Shown here: in pieces, positions 1 through 9,400 of the stretch
Position numbering within the stretch: position 1 is the stretch's first letter
Layout: every line of letters starts with the position of its first letter
Source: an uncultured cyanobacterium
GTDB lineage: Bacteria > Cyanobacteriota > Cyanobacteriia > PCC-6307 > Cyanobiaceae
Assembly (NCBI GenBank): GCA_903862155.1
Contig: CAIOXF010000001.1
Location: forward strand, 1 to 27,360
Length of the DNA stretch: 27,360 nucleotides
Direction of reading: 5' to 3'
Translations under genes and position numbers: made by a program
The notes under the pieces: generated by a model
What the model saw: the letters and a program-made list of their open reading frames with translations, nothing else
Told to the model about the DNA's origin: nothing
The model's database searches: none

Positions 1-1
1 C

Positions 2-61
2 GGCCCCAAGACGGGCCAGGGCCCGGGAGGCAGGGTGCCGTTGGCCGTTGGGGCTGTGCAC
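2..61 (-). CDS. Possible 5' end of a gene running off the left edge
   Basis: On the minus strand a GTG at 61-59 opens a frame that stays free of stops to the window edge (20 codons, beginning VHSPNGQRHPAS). It lies just downstream of the minus-strand acyltransferase gene, so a co-directional neighbour is plausible. There is no clear ribosome binding site, and the stretch is too short to identify or to separate from chance in GC-rich DNA. Confidence 0.18.
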   Translation of the reverse strand, partial: MHSPNGQRHPASRALARLGA

Positions 62-88
62 GGAAGAGGCTCTGATCGCAGCCAAACT

Positions 89-898
89 CTAGGGGTGGCG
101 TTCGGGGGCCCCCCCCGCCGTTCCAAGGGCCGACGTGGCGTTGGCTTCCGCCTCGGCCATAGCCACGGCCAGCAGATGGCTGAAAGCCACAGCCGCATCC
201 CGGCCCTGGCCCTCGATCTGCAGTGGCGCGCCAAAACAGAGGGCCGCGGTATCGCGGGGTCGCGGATACACGTGGCCATAGGCAATGCCGACCGGCACCA
301 CCGGCACGCTCACCCCCTGGCTGGCTGCCAGCAGCGCCAGTCGCGCCAGCCCCTGATGCAGACGGATTGGCCCTCCATCACGGCGGATCCGTCCCTCCGG
401 AAACACCACCAGCTGCTGGCCGCCACCCAGCAGATCCACGGCGTAGCGCAGGCTTGCCAAGGACGGGCGGTTCTGGTTCACCGGGAAGCAGCCCAGCCGG
501 TGCAGGAACCAGCCCTGGATCCCCTTCATCTCATCGAGGGTCACCATGAAGCGGCAATCGCGCCCCGTCACCCGGCGCCCCGCGGCGTGGGGCAGCAGCA
601 GTGCATCCCAGCGGGCCTTGTGGGTGGGCGCCAGCAATACAGGGCCCTGATGGGGCAGGTGATGGCGACCGATCACGGCCACCGAGCGGAACCAGGCGCG
701 CAGCGCGATGTCTTGGGTGACCACCATCGCCACGGGCGAGAGCCAGGGGCTGATGCCGTTGCACACGCTGAGCTCCCGCTCACGGCGTTGGTGCACGAGA
801 TCGGTCGGCTCGGATCCCGGTGCCGCCGCCCCCTTGGACCGGGCCACCACCTGGGCCTCCACCGCCACGCGATCCTTCGAAAATCCGACCGTAGACAC
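89..898 (-). CDS. plsC: 1-acyl-sn-glycerol-3-phosphate acyltransferase (PlsC family)
   Basis: Predicted membrane-associated acyltransferase that transfers a fatty acyl group to lysophosphatidic acid to give phosphatidic acid in glycerolipid synthesis. The 269-residue product has the family HX4D catalytic motif (H93 to D98 in THKARWD), the substrate-binding FPEGR block at 166-170, and a later VPVVPVGI block, in the expected order and spacing. The GTG start at 898 is preceded by a GAGG (minus strand of 909-912). A later ATG at codon 58 would remove the GISPWLSP segment, which looks like real protein, so the earlier start is preferred, although residues 1-45 may be non-conserved. The gene diverges from pdxJ. 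Exact acyl substrate cannot be read from sequence; other PlsC-like acyltransferases are possible. Confidence 0.88.
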   Translation of the reverse strand: MSTVGFSKDRVAVEAQVVARSKGAAAPGSEPTDLVHQRRERELSVCNGISPWLSPVAMVVTQDIALRAWFRSVAVIGRHHLPHQGPVLLAPTHKARWDALLLPHAAGRRVTGRDCRFMVTLDEMKGIQGWFLHRLGCFPVNQNRPSLASLRYAVDLLGGGQQLVVFPEGRIRRDGGPIRLHQGLARLALLAASQGVSVPVVPVGIAYGHVYPRPRDTAALCFGAPLQIEGQGRDAAVAFSHLLAVAMAEAEANATSALGTAGGAPERHP

Positions 899-975
899 GG
901 GCCCGCGACCTCGCAGCGGCGGGCGGGCAGTTGGCCCGGCGGCCCTCCATAGGATCGGCCCAGCAGCCGCTCCCC

Positions 976-1725
976 ATGGCCAGCCTCGGCGTCAACATCG
1001 ACCACATCGCCAACGTGCGCCAGGCCCGCCGCACCGTGGAACCCGACCCGGTGAGCTACGCCCTGTTGGCCGAACTGGGCGGCGCCGACGGCATCACCGT
1101 GCACCTGCGCGAAGACCGTCGCCACATCCAAGACCGCGACGTGGAGCTGCTGCGCCACACCGTGCGCAGCCGCCTCAACCTGGAGATGGCGGCCACGGCC
1201 GAAATGGAGGCCATCGCCCTGCGGATCAAGCCCGACATGGTGACCCTCGTGCCAGAAAAGCGCGAGGAGGTGACCACCGAAGGCGGTTTGAATGTGGCCG
1301 GCCAGCTGGAGAGCCTCAAGGGTCTGGTGGGCCGCCTGCAGGATGGCGGCATCGGCGTGAGCCTGTTTGTGGATGCCGATGCGCCCCAGCTCGAAGCCTG
1401 CGCCGCCAGCGGAGCCCGCTGGGTGGAACTGCACACCGGCACCTATGCCGAAGCCTCCTGGGAACAGCAGCCCCTGGAGCTAGCCCGCCTCACTGAGGGC
1501 AGCTTCATCGCCCGCAGCCTCGGCCTGCGGGTGAATGCGGGCCACGGCCTCACCTACCAGAACGTGGAACCCGTTGCCGCCATCGAGGGGATGGAGGAGC
1601 TCAACATCGGCCACACGATCGTGGCCCGGGCCCTGGCGGTGGGGCTGCAACAGGCCGTGAAGGAGATGAAAGCGCTGGTTCAGAATCCGCGCCGCGATCC
1701 CCTGTTCGGCAGCCGCCATCCATGA
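976..1725 (+). CDS. pdxJ: Pyridoxine 5'-phosphate synthase
   Basis: PdxJ condenses 1-deoxyxylulose 5-phosphate with 3-amino-2-oxopropyl phosphate to form pyridoxine 5'-phosphate, the last ring-closing step of DXP-dependent vitamin B6 synthesis in the cytoplasm. The 249-residue product matches the family from end to end: GVNIDHIANVRQAR at the N-terminus (H10), GITVHLREDRRHI (H43, R45), LNLEMA (E70), LVPEKREEVTTEGG, the HTG segment, and VNAGHGLTYQNV followed by ELNIGH for the phosphate site. The ATG at 976 is chosen because the family begins almost directly with the GVNIDH strand; an in-frame TTG at 931 would add an unrelated proline-rich extension. The stop overlaps the ycf54 start (ATGA), which suggests co-translation. 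Confidence 0.97.
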   Translation: MASLGVNIDHIANVRQARRTVEPDPVSYALLAELGGADGITVHLREDRRHIQDRDVELLRHTVRSRLNLEMAATAEMEAIALRIKPDMVTLVPEKREEVTTEGGLNVAGQLESLKGLVGRLQDGGIGVSLFVDADAPQLEACAASGARWVELHTGTYAEASWEQQPLELARLTEGSFIARSLGLRVNAGHGLTYQNVEPVAAIEGMEELNIGHTIVARALAVGLQQAVKEMKALVQNPRRDPLFGSRHP

Positions 1726-2042
1726 GCACTTATCACTTCGTTGCCGCCAGCGAGCGCTTCCTCATCGAAGAGGAGCCCCTCGAGGAGGTGCTGCGCGAGC
1801 GGGTGCGCAACTACGGCGAGCAGGGCAAGGAGATCGACTTCTGGCTGGTGAAACGGCCCGCCTTCCTGAAGGCGCCCGAGCTGGCGGCGGTGGCGGTTGC
1901 GGTGCCGCGGCCGGCGGCGGCGGTGGTGTCCACCGATGAGAAGTTCATCACCTTCCTGAAGCTGCGCCTGGAGTTCGTGGCCACGGGCCGCTTCGAAGCC
2001 CCCAGCGCTTCGATCCCCGACGCCCTGGCCAACGCCGCCTAA
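1722..2042 (+). CDS. ycf54: Ycf54, Mg-protoporphyrin IX monomethyl ester cyclase complex protein
   Basis: The 106-residue product matches the Ycf54 (DUF2488) family, which is restricted to oxygenic phototrophs. Recognisable blocks are YHFVAASERFLIEEEPLEEV, EIDFWLV, PAFLKAPELA, PAAAVVST and LKLRLEFVATGRFEAPS. Ycf54 binds and stabilises the oxygen-dependent cyclase AcsF/CycI, which makes the fifth ring of protochlorophyllide; loss lowers chlorophyll in model cyanobacteria. Its start codon shares bases with the pdxJ stop (ATGA), so the two are probably translated as a pair. The middle AVAVAVPRPA stretch is more Ala/Pro-rich than I would expect, but length and ends are typical. This gene is the best single indicator that the source is a cyanobacterium. 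Confidence 0.95.
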   Translation: MSTYHFVAASERFLIEEEPLEEVLRERVRNYGEQGKEIDFWLVKRPAFLKAPELAAVAVAVPRPAAAVVSTDEKFITFLKLRLEFVATGRFEAPSASIPDALANAA

Positions 2043-2060
2043 GGCAGAACAGCAGGGCTC

Positions 2061-2393
2061 TCAGAACAGCCCCAGGAACTTGCGCCGGGGCTGGTCGGCA
2101 TCGTCAGTCGGCCGGCCCTGGCCGCCGTCCTGCTGGTAGCGGGGTTTGTTGTCGCCAATGGTGAACACGGCCTCCTTGTTCTTCCACCACACCCAGTCGC
2201 GGATGGGCGGGGTGTCGGCCAGCTGCTTGCGGGTGAGCCCCAGGCCGAGCTTGGCCGAAGCATCCAACAGCACATCGAGCATGGCCTCGCCATCGGTGCA
2301 CTGGGCCAGGGCCTCATTGGTGCGCTTGGCGCCATCGAGGGCTTTCACCAGCAGGCCCACCCGCTGACCAACTGACAGCGACCGTGGATCCAT
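2061..2393 (-). CDS. Small conserved hypothetical protein, possibly Nif11-like
   Basis: The frame is open from 2561, but the ATG at 2393 (MDPRSLSVGQRVGLLVKAL) gives a sensible 110-residue soluble protein, while the upstream extension overlaps the start of the divergent phosphatase gene and reads like antisense. The central segment DGEAMLDVLLDASAKLGLGL followed by TRKQL resembles the helical Nif11 pattern (a short helix, then a segment ending near a G-hydrophobic-T/S turn). It then carries a tryptophan-rich RDWVWWKNKE stretch and a charged, disordered C-terminus ending in RRKFLGLF. No GG leader cleavage site or adjacent peptide-modification enzyme is present, so a peptide-precursor role is not supported. 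It converges on ycf54 with an 18-base gap. Function unknown. Confidence 0.7.
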   Translation of the reverse strand: MDPRSLSVGQRVGLLVKALDGAKRTNEALAQCTDGEAMLDVLLDASAKLGLGLTRKQLADTPPIRDWVWWKNKEAVFTIGDNKPRYQQDGGQGRPTDDADQPRRKFLGLF

Positions 2394-2510
2394 CCAGGGT
2401 GAGACAACAGAAGGCCCGACCGTACATCGAAGAAATCGGTGTTGTTGCACATCGGTCTTGCTGACAATCGCCCCATCGGAACGCAAGACTGGGCGCATCG
2501 CCACGGATTG

Positions 2511-3188
2511 ATGCCGTCCCCACCCCAGCCCCAGCACCATTGGGTGATCGGGGACGTGCATGGCTGCGCCGACGCCCTGGACCGGCTGGTGAGCCAGCTA
2601 CCGAGCCACGACCGACTCGTGTTCTGCGGCGATGTGGTGAATCGCGGCCCCCACATCGCCGAGGCCATGGAACTGGCCTGGGAGCTGGTGAGCTCCGGCC
2701 GGGCGGTTTGGCTCAAGGGCAACCACGAGGCCGATCTGCTGGCCGCGCTCCAGCAGGGCAATCCATTGGCCTCGCCCAAGCTGGCCGGCAACGCCACCTA
2801 CCGCCAGCTCGGCGCCCAGCGCTGCCGCACCTGGATCGACCGGCTGGCCCAACTGCCGGAGGTGTACTGGGGCGACGGCTGGGCCGCCACCCATGCCGGC
2901 TTTGACCCACTGCGCTGGGAGCCCCATCTGCGCATCCGTGTGCCCTTCTGGGAGAACTACGACGGTCGCTACGGCGAAGTGGTGGTGGGCCACACCCCTG
3001 GCCCCGAGGTGCGACGCATCGGCCAGATCGTGCTGATCGACACCGGCGCCTGCTACGGCGGTCACCTGAGTGCCTATTGCCCAGAAACCGGCGCAGTGCG
3101 CCAGACCCCGGGCCTGCGCCACTGGAACAGCGTGGAATTCGAGGCCATCGCTGCCCGCGCTGCCCTGCTGGATCGCATCGCGATCTGA
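2511..3188 (+). CDS. PPP-family metallophosphatase
   Basis: A 225-residue calcineurin-like phosphoesterase with the ordered metal-binding motifs of the PPP family: GDVHG at 14-18, GDVVNRG at 40-46 and GNHE at 70-73, followed by a conserved THAGF segment and VVVGHTP. The family uses a dinuclear metal centre to hydrolyse phosphomonoesters (serine/threonine protein phosphatases) or diadenosine tetraphosphate (ApaH-like). The short length and the HAGF and GHTP motifs fit bacterial PrpA/B- or ApaH-like enzymes, and sequence alone does not decide between them. The ATG at 2511 is preferred over one at 2439 because it begins shortly before the first catalytic strand. The gene diverges from the small minus-strand gene and precedes recC by 21 bases. 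Confidence 0.88.
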   Translation: MPSPPQPQHHWVIGDVHGCADALDRLVSQLPSHDRLVFCGDVVNRGPHIAEAMELAWELVSSGRAVWLKGNHEADLLAALQQGNPLASPKLAGNATYRQLGAQRCRTWIDRLAQLPEVYWGDGWAATHAGFDPLRWEPHLRIRVPFWENYDGRYGEVVVGHTPGPEVRRIGQIVLIDTGACYGGHLSAYCPETGAVRQTPGLRHWNSVEFEAIAARAALLDRIAI

Positions 3189-3209
3189 TCCCCTCCCGCA
3201 GCGGCGGCC

Positions 3210-6200
3210 GTGCTCACGCTCTACCGGGGCAACCGGGCCGAACTGCTGGCCGAGCTGCTAGCCGCCCAACTGCGGCTCGATCCACCGGGGCCGTTCGAAG
3301 CGGTGCGGGTGGTGGTAAACACCTGGCCCACCAGCCGTTGGTTGGGTGAGCGGCTGGCCCTGGGCCTGGGGGATCCCAGCAGCGCCTTCGCCAACGGCGT
3401 GGCCGCCAACCTGCGCTTTCCCTTCCCCGGCAGCTATCTGCGCGAACTGGTGGATCTGGTGCTGGGTGACGGGCCGGCGGCCGGCGCCGATCCCTGGCGG
3501 GCCAGCGAGCTGGTGTGGCCGCTGCTGGAACAGCTGCCAGCCCTGATTGAGCGGCCCGAGGCGGGGCTGCTGCGGCGCTGGCTGCAGCAACGGGGCGGCC
3601 ACGGCCGCACGCTCGATCGGGCCCTGTGGCAGCTGGGCCGGGCGATCGCCGACGCCTTCGACGACTACACCCTTTACCGCCCCGAGATGGTGGCGGCCTG
3701 GCTGCAGCAGCAACCGCTCGATGGCAGGGGCCAACCCCTGTCCCCGGAGCTGCTGTGGCAGCCACTGCTGTTCCGGGAACTGGCGCAACGGCTGCAGCGC
3801 CCCCCGTTTGCCCTGCGGGTGCAGGCGGCGATCGAGGGGCTGCGCCAGGCTCACAGCAGCGGCACCCAGCTGGCGCTGCCGAGTCGAATCCGGCTGTTCG
3901 GGCTGAGCAGCATGGCGCCGCTGCAGGTGGAGCTGCTGCAGGCCCTTTCTGGCCTGGTGGATGTGGAGTTGTACCTACTCACCCCCTGCCGCGAGCTCTG
4001 GCGCCGCCGCGAGCAGGCCGCAGACACCCCACTGGGCGAAGACTGGCTGCTGGCGGTGCCGCGGCTGGAGGCACGCTACGGGCGGCTGGGGGCGGAGTTC
4101 CAGCAGCTCCTAGAGGGCACCGGCGTGGCCCAGCTAGGGGAATGGCGCGAGCGCGATCTGTTCGTGGGGGCGGCCACGGCGGCCGAACACGCAGGCCGCA
4201 ATCCCACCCTGCTGGAGCAGCTGCAGGAGCAGCTGGTGGATCCCGAAGCCCTGCCGGCGCTCACCCTGGAATCTGGTGATCAGTCGCTGGAGTTTCTGGC
4301 TTGCCCCGGGCGGCTGCGGCAGGTGCAGATCGTGCGCGATCGGGTGCTGCAGCTGATGGCCGCCGATCCCAGCCTCGCCCCCCGCGATGTGCTGGTGATG
4401 ACGCCCCAGGTGGATGCCTTTGCGCCCCTGGTGTCGGCAGTGTTCGGGGATACGGGCGCCACCGGCGTGGCGCTGCCCTGGCGCCTCACCGACCGCAGCC
4501 AGCAGAGCGTTCCCGGCATCGCCCAGGGGCTGCTGGCCCTGCTGGAGCTGGGGGGCGAACGCCTGACAGCGTCGGCACTGGAGGGGTTGCTGGCCTGCGG
4601 TCCGCTGCTGGAGCGCCACGGCATTGAAGCCAACGAGGCCGGAGCCATCACCGAACTGCTGCAGCGCGCCGGCTTTCGCTGGGGCCTCGATGGCCGGGCC
4701 CGCGGCGGTGATCCCACCCACAGCCTGGGCTGGGCGATCGACCGACTGCTGCTGGGGCTGGTGCTGCCCGATGAGCCGGGGCTGGCCCCAGGCAACACCG
4801 CCCCCCAGGCCCTGGGCGCCGGATTGGAGCGCCAGTCGCGCTGGCTGGGATTGCTGCTGGGGCTGCGGCGGCACCTGGAGCAACTGGAGCGGCCCCGCAG
4901 CCCCACCGCCTGGGTGGCGCAGCTCCGCCAGCTGCTGGAGGATCTCTTCGGCGACGGCGGCGAGCGGGGCTGGGAGCTACCGCCGATTCAGGCCGCCCTG
5001 GCCGACTGGCTGACTGTGGCTGGCAGTAGTCCGATGGAGCTGGCGGCGCCGGTGGTCGCGGAGGTGCTCGGGGAGCGGCTGGCGGCCGACAGCGGCCGCT
5101 TTGGCCATCGCACCGGAGCGCTCACGATCAGTGGGCTGGAGCCGATGCGGGCCATTCCGCACCGGGTGATCGTGCTGATGGGGCTCGATGCCGGCAGCTT
5201 CCCGCGCCAGCCCGAGCGCCCCGGCTTCCACCTGATGGAGCGCCAGCGCCAGCTCGGCGATCCCAGCCCCGCCGATCAAGACCGCTACGTGCTGTTGGAG
5301 AGCCTGCTCTCGGCCCGCCAGCACCTGCTGATCACCTGGAGCAGCCGCGACAGCCGCACCGGCGACGCGCTGATGCCCTGCACGCCCGTGCGCCAGTGGC
5401 TGGCGGTGCTGGAGCAAGACCTGGGCCCGCAGGCCATGGCCCAGCTGCTGCGCGAACCCGCCGCCAACCCCCTGGAGCGGCGCAACTTCCTGCCGGACGG
5501 CGACGCTGCGCCGATCTGCAGCGACCGCCGGCTGCTGCAGGCCCGCCAACTGCTGGAACGCCAGCAGAGCCAACCGCCCCAACCCCTGGCCGCTGCCGCT
5601 GCGGCGGGGCCCACCGGCAGCAGCCCCGCCAGCTACGCCTCCCTGCTGGCCTGGCTGAAGGCCCCTCAGGAGATATGGCTCGAAAGCCTGGGGCTACGGC
5701 CCAGGGAGTGGGGACAGCAGGTGCAAGATCTCGAGGCCCTGGCCCTCGAGGAGCGGGAGCGGGCCCAGCTGCTGCGCCAGGCCCTGCAGCGCCACCCCGA
5801 AGGGTCCAATCCCCACTGGCTGGCGGAGCAGCGCGGCCGGGGCAGCCTGCCGCCGGGGGCAGCCGGGGTGCTGGAAGCCCAGCAGCTCAGCGGGCGTTTC
5901 CGTTCCCTGGCCGAGGTGCTTCAGGGGCTTGGAGAGGAACGGCTAGAGCCGGCAGGAGCGGCAGGGTTAGAAGCCGTGCTGCCGTGGCGTGGCGACCAGC
6001 TGGTGGTGGCCCACACCGCCAAGGCCGCACCCGCCCATCGGCTGGAGCTGTGGCTGGCGTGGCTGCTGGCCTGCGCGGCCGGGGCCCAACCCCGCCGCGG
6101 CGTGCTCGTCGCCCGCGACGACGCCAGCTTCCGGGTGGTGGAAACCCTGGCGCCCCTGGCCCCAGCGGAGGCCCAGGCCCAGCTGGAGCAGCTGCAGGAG

Positions 6201-6494
6201 CTGGAACACGCCCACCGAAGCCAGTGCTGGCCCGTGCCGCCGCGCACGGGCTGGGCCTGGGCCGAGGCCGAGCTGCGCAAACCGGGCAGCGGCTTCAAGG
6301 CTGCCACCAGCGCCTGGGAGGGGGGCTTCGGCCGCCGCGGCGAACGGGAGCAGGAGGGGATGGCGCTCTGCTTCGGCTCCAGCCTCACCACCCGGGAACT
6401 GCTGGAAGGGCCGTTCTGCGCCATGGCCCTGGCCCTGCTGGAGCCCTTGCTGAAGCAGCACACCGCCGAGAAGGCCCCGGGGAAACGCCGATGA
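3210..6494 (+). CDS. recC: RecBCD enzyme subunit RecC (exodeoxyribonuclease V gamma chain)
   Basis: RecC is the scaffold of RecBCD; it splits the duplex ahead of the two helicases and reads Chi-type sequences through inactive helicase-like and nuclease-like domains. The 1094-residue product starts LTLYRGNRAELLAELL, as in known RecC proteins, then NTWPTSRWLGERLAL and ANLRFPFPGSYLREL. The middle has the diagnostic block TISGLEPMRAIPHRVIVLMG, then FPRQPERPGFHLM and DRYVLLESLLSARQHLLITW. Walker motifs are absent, as expected for RecC. The start is GTG at 3210 without a clear Shine-Dalgarno sequence. Length is close to E. coli RecC (about 1120). Its stop overlaps the recB start by 4 bases. In many cyanobacterial annotations it is labelled exodeoxyribonuclease V subunit gamma. 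Confidence 0.95.
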   Translation: MLTLYRGNRAELLAELLAAQLRLDPPGPFEAVRVVVNTWPTSRWLGERLALGLGDPSSAFANGVAANLRFPFPGSYLRELVDLVLGDGPAAGADPWRASELVWPLLEQLPALIERPEAGLLRRWLQQRGGHGRTLDRALWQLGRAIADAFDDYTLYRPEMVAAWLQQQPLDGRGQPLSPELLWQPLLFRELAQRLQRPPFALRVQAAIEGLRQAHSSGTQLALPSRIRLFGLSSMAPLQVELLQALSGLVDVELYLLTPCRELWRRREQAADTPLGEDWLLAVPRLEARYGRLGAEFQQLLEGTGVAQLGEWRERDLFVGAATAAEHAGRNPTLLEQLQEQLVDPEALPALTLESGDQSLEFLACPGRLRQVQIVRDRVLQLMAADPSLAPRDVLVMTPQVDAFAPLVSAVFGDTGATGVALPWRLTDRSQQSVPGIAQGLLALLELGGERLTASALEGLLACGPLLERHGIEANEAGAITELLQRAGFRWGLDGRARGGDPTHSLGWAIDRLLLGLVLPDEPGLAPGNTAPQALGAGLERQSRWLGLLLGLRRHLEQLERPRSPTAWVAQLRQLLEDLFGDGGERGWELPPIQAALADWLTVAGSSPMELAAPVVAEVLGERLAADSGRFGHRTGALTISGLEPMRAIPHRVIVLMGLDAGSFPRQPERPGFHLMERQRQLGDPSPADQDRYVLLESLLSARQHLLITWSSRDSRTGDALMPCTPVRQWLAVLEQDLGPQAMAQLLREPAANPLERRNFLPDGDAAPICSDRRLLQARQLLERQQSQPPQPLAAAAAAGPTGSSPASYASLLAWLKAPQEIWLESLGLRPREWGQQVQDLEALALEERERAQLLRQALQRHPEGSNPHWLAEQRGRGSLPPGAAGVLEAQQLSGRFRSLAEVLQGLGEERLEPAGAAGLEAVLPWRGDQLVVAHTAKAAPAHRLELWLAWLLACAAGAQPRRGVLVARDDASFRVVETLAPLAPAEAQAQLEQLQELEHAHRSQCWPVPPRTGWAWAEAELRKPGSGFKAATSAWEGGFGRRGEREQEGMALCFGSSLTTRELLEGPFCAMALALLEPLLKQHTAEKAPGKRR
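3641..3650. repeat. HIP1 element (GGCGATCGCC)
   Basis: Extended cyanobacterial HIP1 palindrome inside recC. Confidence 0.75.
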
Positions 6495-9400
6495 ACGCAG
6501 AGATCCAAGCGTTCGACGCGAATCGCTTCCCCCTGGAGCCGGGGGTACAGCTGCTGGAGGCCAGCGCCGGCACGGGCAAGACCTTCGCCCTGGCCCATCT
6601 GGTGCTGCGACTCGTGACGCGGCCGGTGGATCCCCTGCCGCTGGAGAAGTTGCTGGTGGTGACCTTCACGGAAGCCGCCGCAGCCGAACTGCGCGACCGC
6701 ATCGCCCTTCGGCTGCAGCAGGCCCTGGCCACGCTCGACAACCCTGCGGCCTGCAGCGATGCCGTGCTGGAGGCCTGGCACCAGGCCCAGCCCGATGGCC
6801 CCGGCCACTGCGAGCGGCTGCGCGGGCAGTTGCTGCTGGCCCTCGAGGCGCTCGATCGCGCCGACATCACCACGATCCATGGCTTTGCCCGCCGCACCCT
6901 GCAGCGCCAGGCCCTAGAGGCCGGCCTGGGCCCGGCCCTGGAACTGGAAAGCGACGACGGCGAGCGAGCAGCCCAGGTGGTGCACGATGTCTGGCAGCAG
7001 CAGGTGCTGGCCCTGCCACCGGCGCTGCTGGCCGGGCTGCAGATGCAGGGCCTCACGCCGGAGCTGATCGAAAGCCTGCTGATCCAGCTGGATGGGGATC
7101 CCGCCCTGGAGCTCGATCCCTTGCCGAAGGGATGGAGCGCCGAACGCCCGCTGGCGGAGCAGCTGCCGGCCGCCCTGGAGCAGCGCTGGCACACCTTCAA
7201 AGCCGAATGGGCCGCGCGGGGGGAGGCCCTGGAGCAGGCCTTCTGCGCCGCGGCCGCCGATCTGCGCTCCCGCGGTGCCAGCTCGGTAACGCCCTACGCC
7301 GCCAAACCCAAAACCAACCGGGTTGCCGTGCTGGAGAGCTGGATCGGCACCTATGCGCCAGCGGGCGAGCAGGCCGGCGCCATCCCCAGCTACGCCGAAG
7401 TGCTGGAGCAGGAGCTGCTGCGCAAGTACTTCCACCCCGCCCCCTTCACCAAGCTCGCCGCCGGTTTCGATGGCGAGGGTGCCTCGCTGCCGGAACGGCC
7501 CCTGCTGGAGGCGATCGCCGCCCTGGTGGACGGGCCCTTCGAGCTGGCGCTTGGCCACGCCCTGCACCAGGGACGCAACGAGCTGACTCAACGGCGGGCT
7601 AGCAGCGGACGCATGGGCTTCGGCGACCTGCTCACCGCCCTGGATCCCGGCCCCATGGGCGATGGCCACGCGCCGCTGCTGGCCGCCGTGGCGGAGCGCT
7701 ACCGGGTGGCCCTGATCGATGAATTCCAAGACACCGATCCGATCCAGTGGCGGATTTTGGAGCGGGCCTTCGTGGCCGATGGCAGCACCGCACCAGGCCA
7801 TCTGCTGGTGATGGTGGGGGATCCCAAGCAGGCCATCTACCGCTTCCGCGGCGGCGAGCTGGCCACCTACCGCCAGGCCCGCAGCCGCGCCGATGGCATC
7901 CACGGCCTGAGCGACAACCGCCGCTCCTCGGCCCCGTTGGTGCAGGCGCTCAATGCCCTGATGGCTCCGGGGCTGGTGCGCTCCGATCTGCCGGTGCCGC
8001 CGGTGCAGGCCAAGGCCGAGAAGGGCGAGCTGCTGCTGGAGCCAGGCCAATCGCCGCTGCAACTGCTGCCCCTCGCGTCCGACGACGACCTGCCCGAAGC
8101 GGTGGCAGGCCTCTGCCTGCAATTGCTGCAGCGCCCGCTGCTCCTGCGCACCAGCTGCGCGGACGGCAACCCAGGCGAGCGGTCGCTCAACCCGGGCGAT
8201 CTGTGTCTGCTGGTGAGCACCCACCGCCAGGCCGAAGACCTGCGCCATGCCCTGGAGCAGCGGGGCCTGCCCAGCCGGCTGGTGAGCCGCGGTGATGTGT
8301 TGGCCAGCGAGGCCGCCGCGGCCCTGCAACGCCTACTCGATGCCCTGGCCGACCCGGGCCATCCCGGCCGGCAGCGCCTGCTGGCGGCCTCGCCCCTGCT
8401 GGGCTGGAGCGCCGAGCGCCTGGCCCAGGCACCGGAGCGGGATTGGGAGCGGCTGGCCGACCTCCTGGCGGAGCTGGCCCAGGGGCTGGAGACAGGCGGC
8501 CTGCTGGCCTGCCTGGGGGAGCTGCTCAGCACCGACGGGCTAGCCCGGCTGTCGCTGGGCGGCCGGCTGCTGGCCGATCTGCAGCAGGCCGCCGAACTGG
8601 TGCAGGAGCGCATGCACCAACTGGGGCTCGGGGCCAACGCCGCGGCCGACTGGCTACGCCGCCTCCGCCTGGAGCCGGGGCGGCGCGTGCCCGACAACCA
8701 CCAGCTCAACAGCACCGCCGCCGATGCCGCCATCGCCGTGGTGACCGTGCACCGCAGCAAGGGGCTGGAGTATCCGGTGGTGGTGTGTCCTTATCTGTGG
8801 CGCGCCAGGGCTGAACCCACGAGCAGCGCCGATGGGGTGGGGCGGCGCTGGCTGCCGGCGGGGGCCCCGGCACCGCGGCTGGATCTGCATCGCTCCCCCC
8901 ACTGGGGCATCGGCCGGCTGGCCGCCCGCCACGACCTGGCGGCCCAGCAGCAGGAAGACGAGCGGCTGGCCTACGTGGCCGCCACCCGGGCCCGCCATCT
9001 GCTGGTGCTGGGCTGGCGCCACGACGAACGCCACAGCGCCAATCCCCTGGCGCCCTGGCTGCTTGAGGGCGACACCCTGCGCGACCTGCCCATCCACACG
9101 TTCAACCCGGCCGACCTGCCCGGGCCGCATGAGCGCTGGATCCCTCCCACTCCGGACGGGGAGCTGCAGGGCGGCGCCCTGCCGCGGCACCGGCTCGACA
9201 CCAGCTGGGGCCGCAGCAGCTACTCCGGTTGGGCCCACGGCGGCAGCAGCCTGGCCCCCGCTGCCTTGGAGGAGGGGCGCGACACCCGCGACGAGACAGC
9301 GGATACCAGCACGGATGCCAGCGGCAGCGCCAGCGACTGGGAACCGCAGGGACCCCTGGCGGAGTTCCCGCGGGGCACCGGGCCCGGCGACGCCCTGCAC

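Noticed and set aside
5396..6490. 365-codon open extension upstream of recB in the same frame
   Set aside because: It overlaps recC in another frame, is dominated by Gly/Arg/Ala/Pro, and recB proteins start just before the Walker A motif, matching the ATG at 6491.
6914..8329. 471-codon minus-strand open frame opposite recB
   Set aside because: Same antisense composition, no recognisable motif, fully inside recB.
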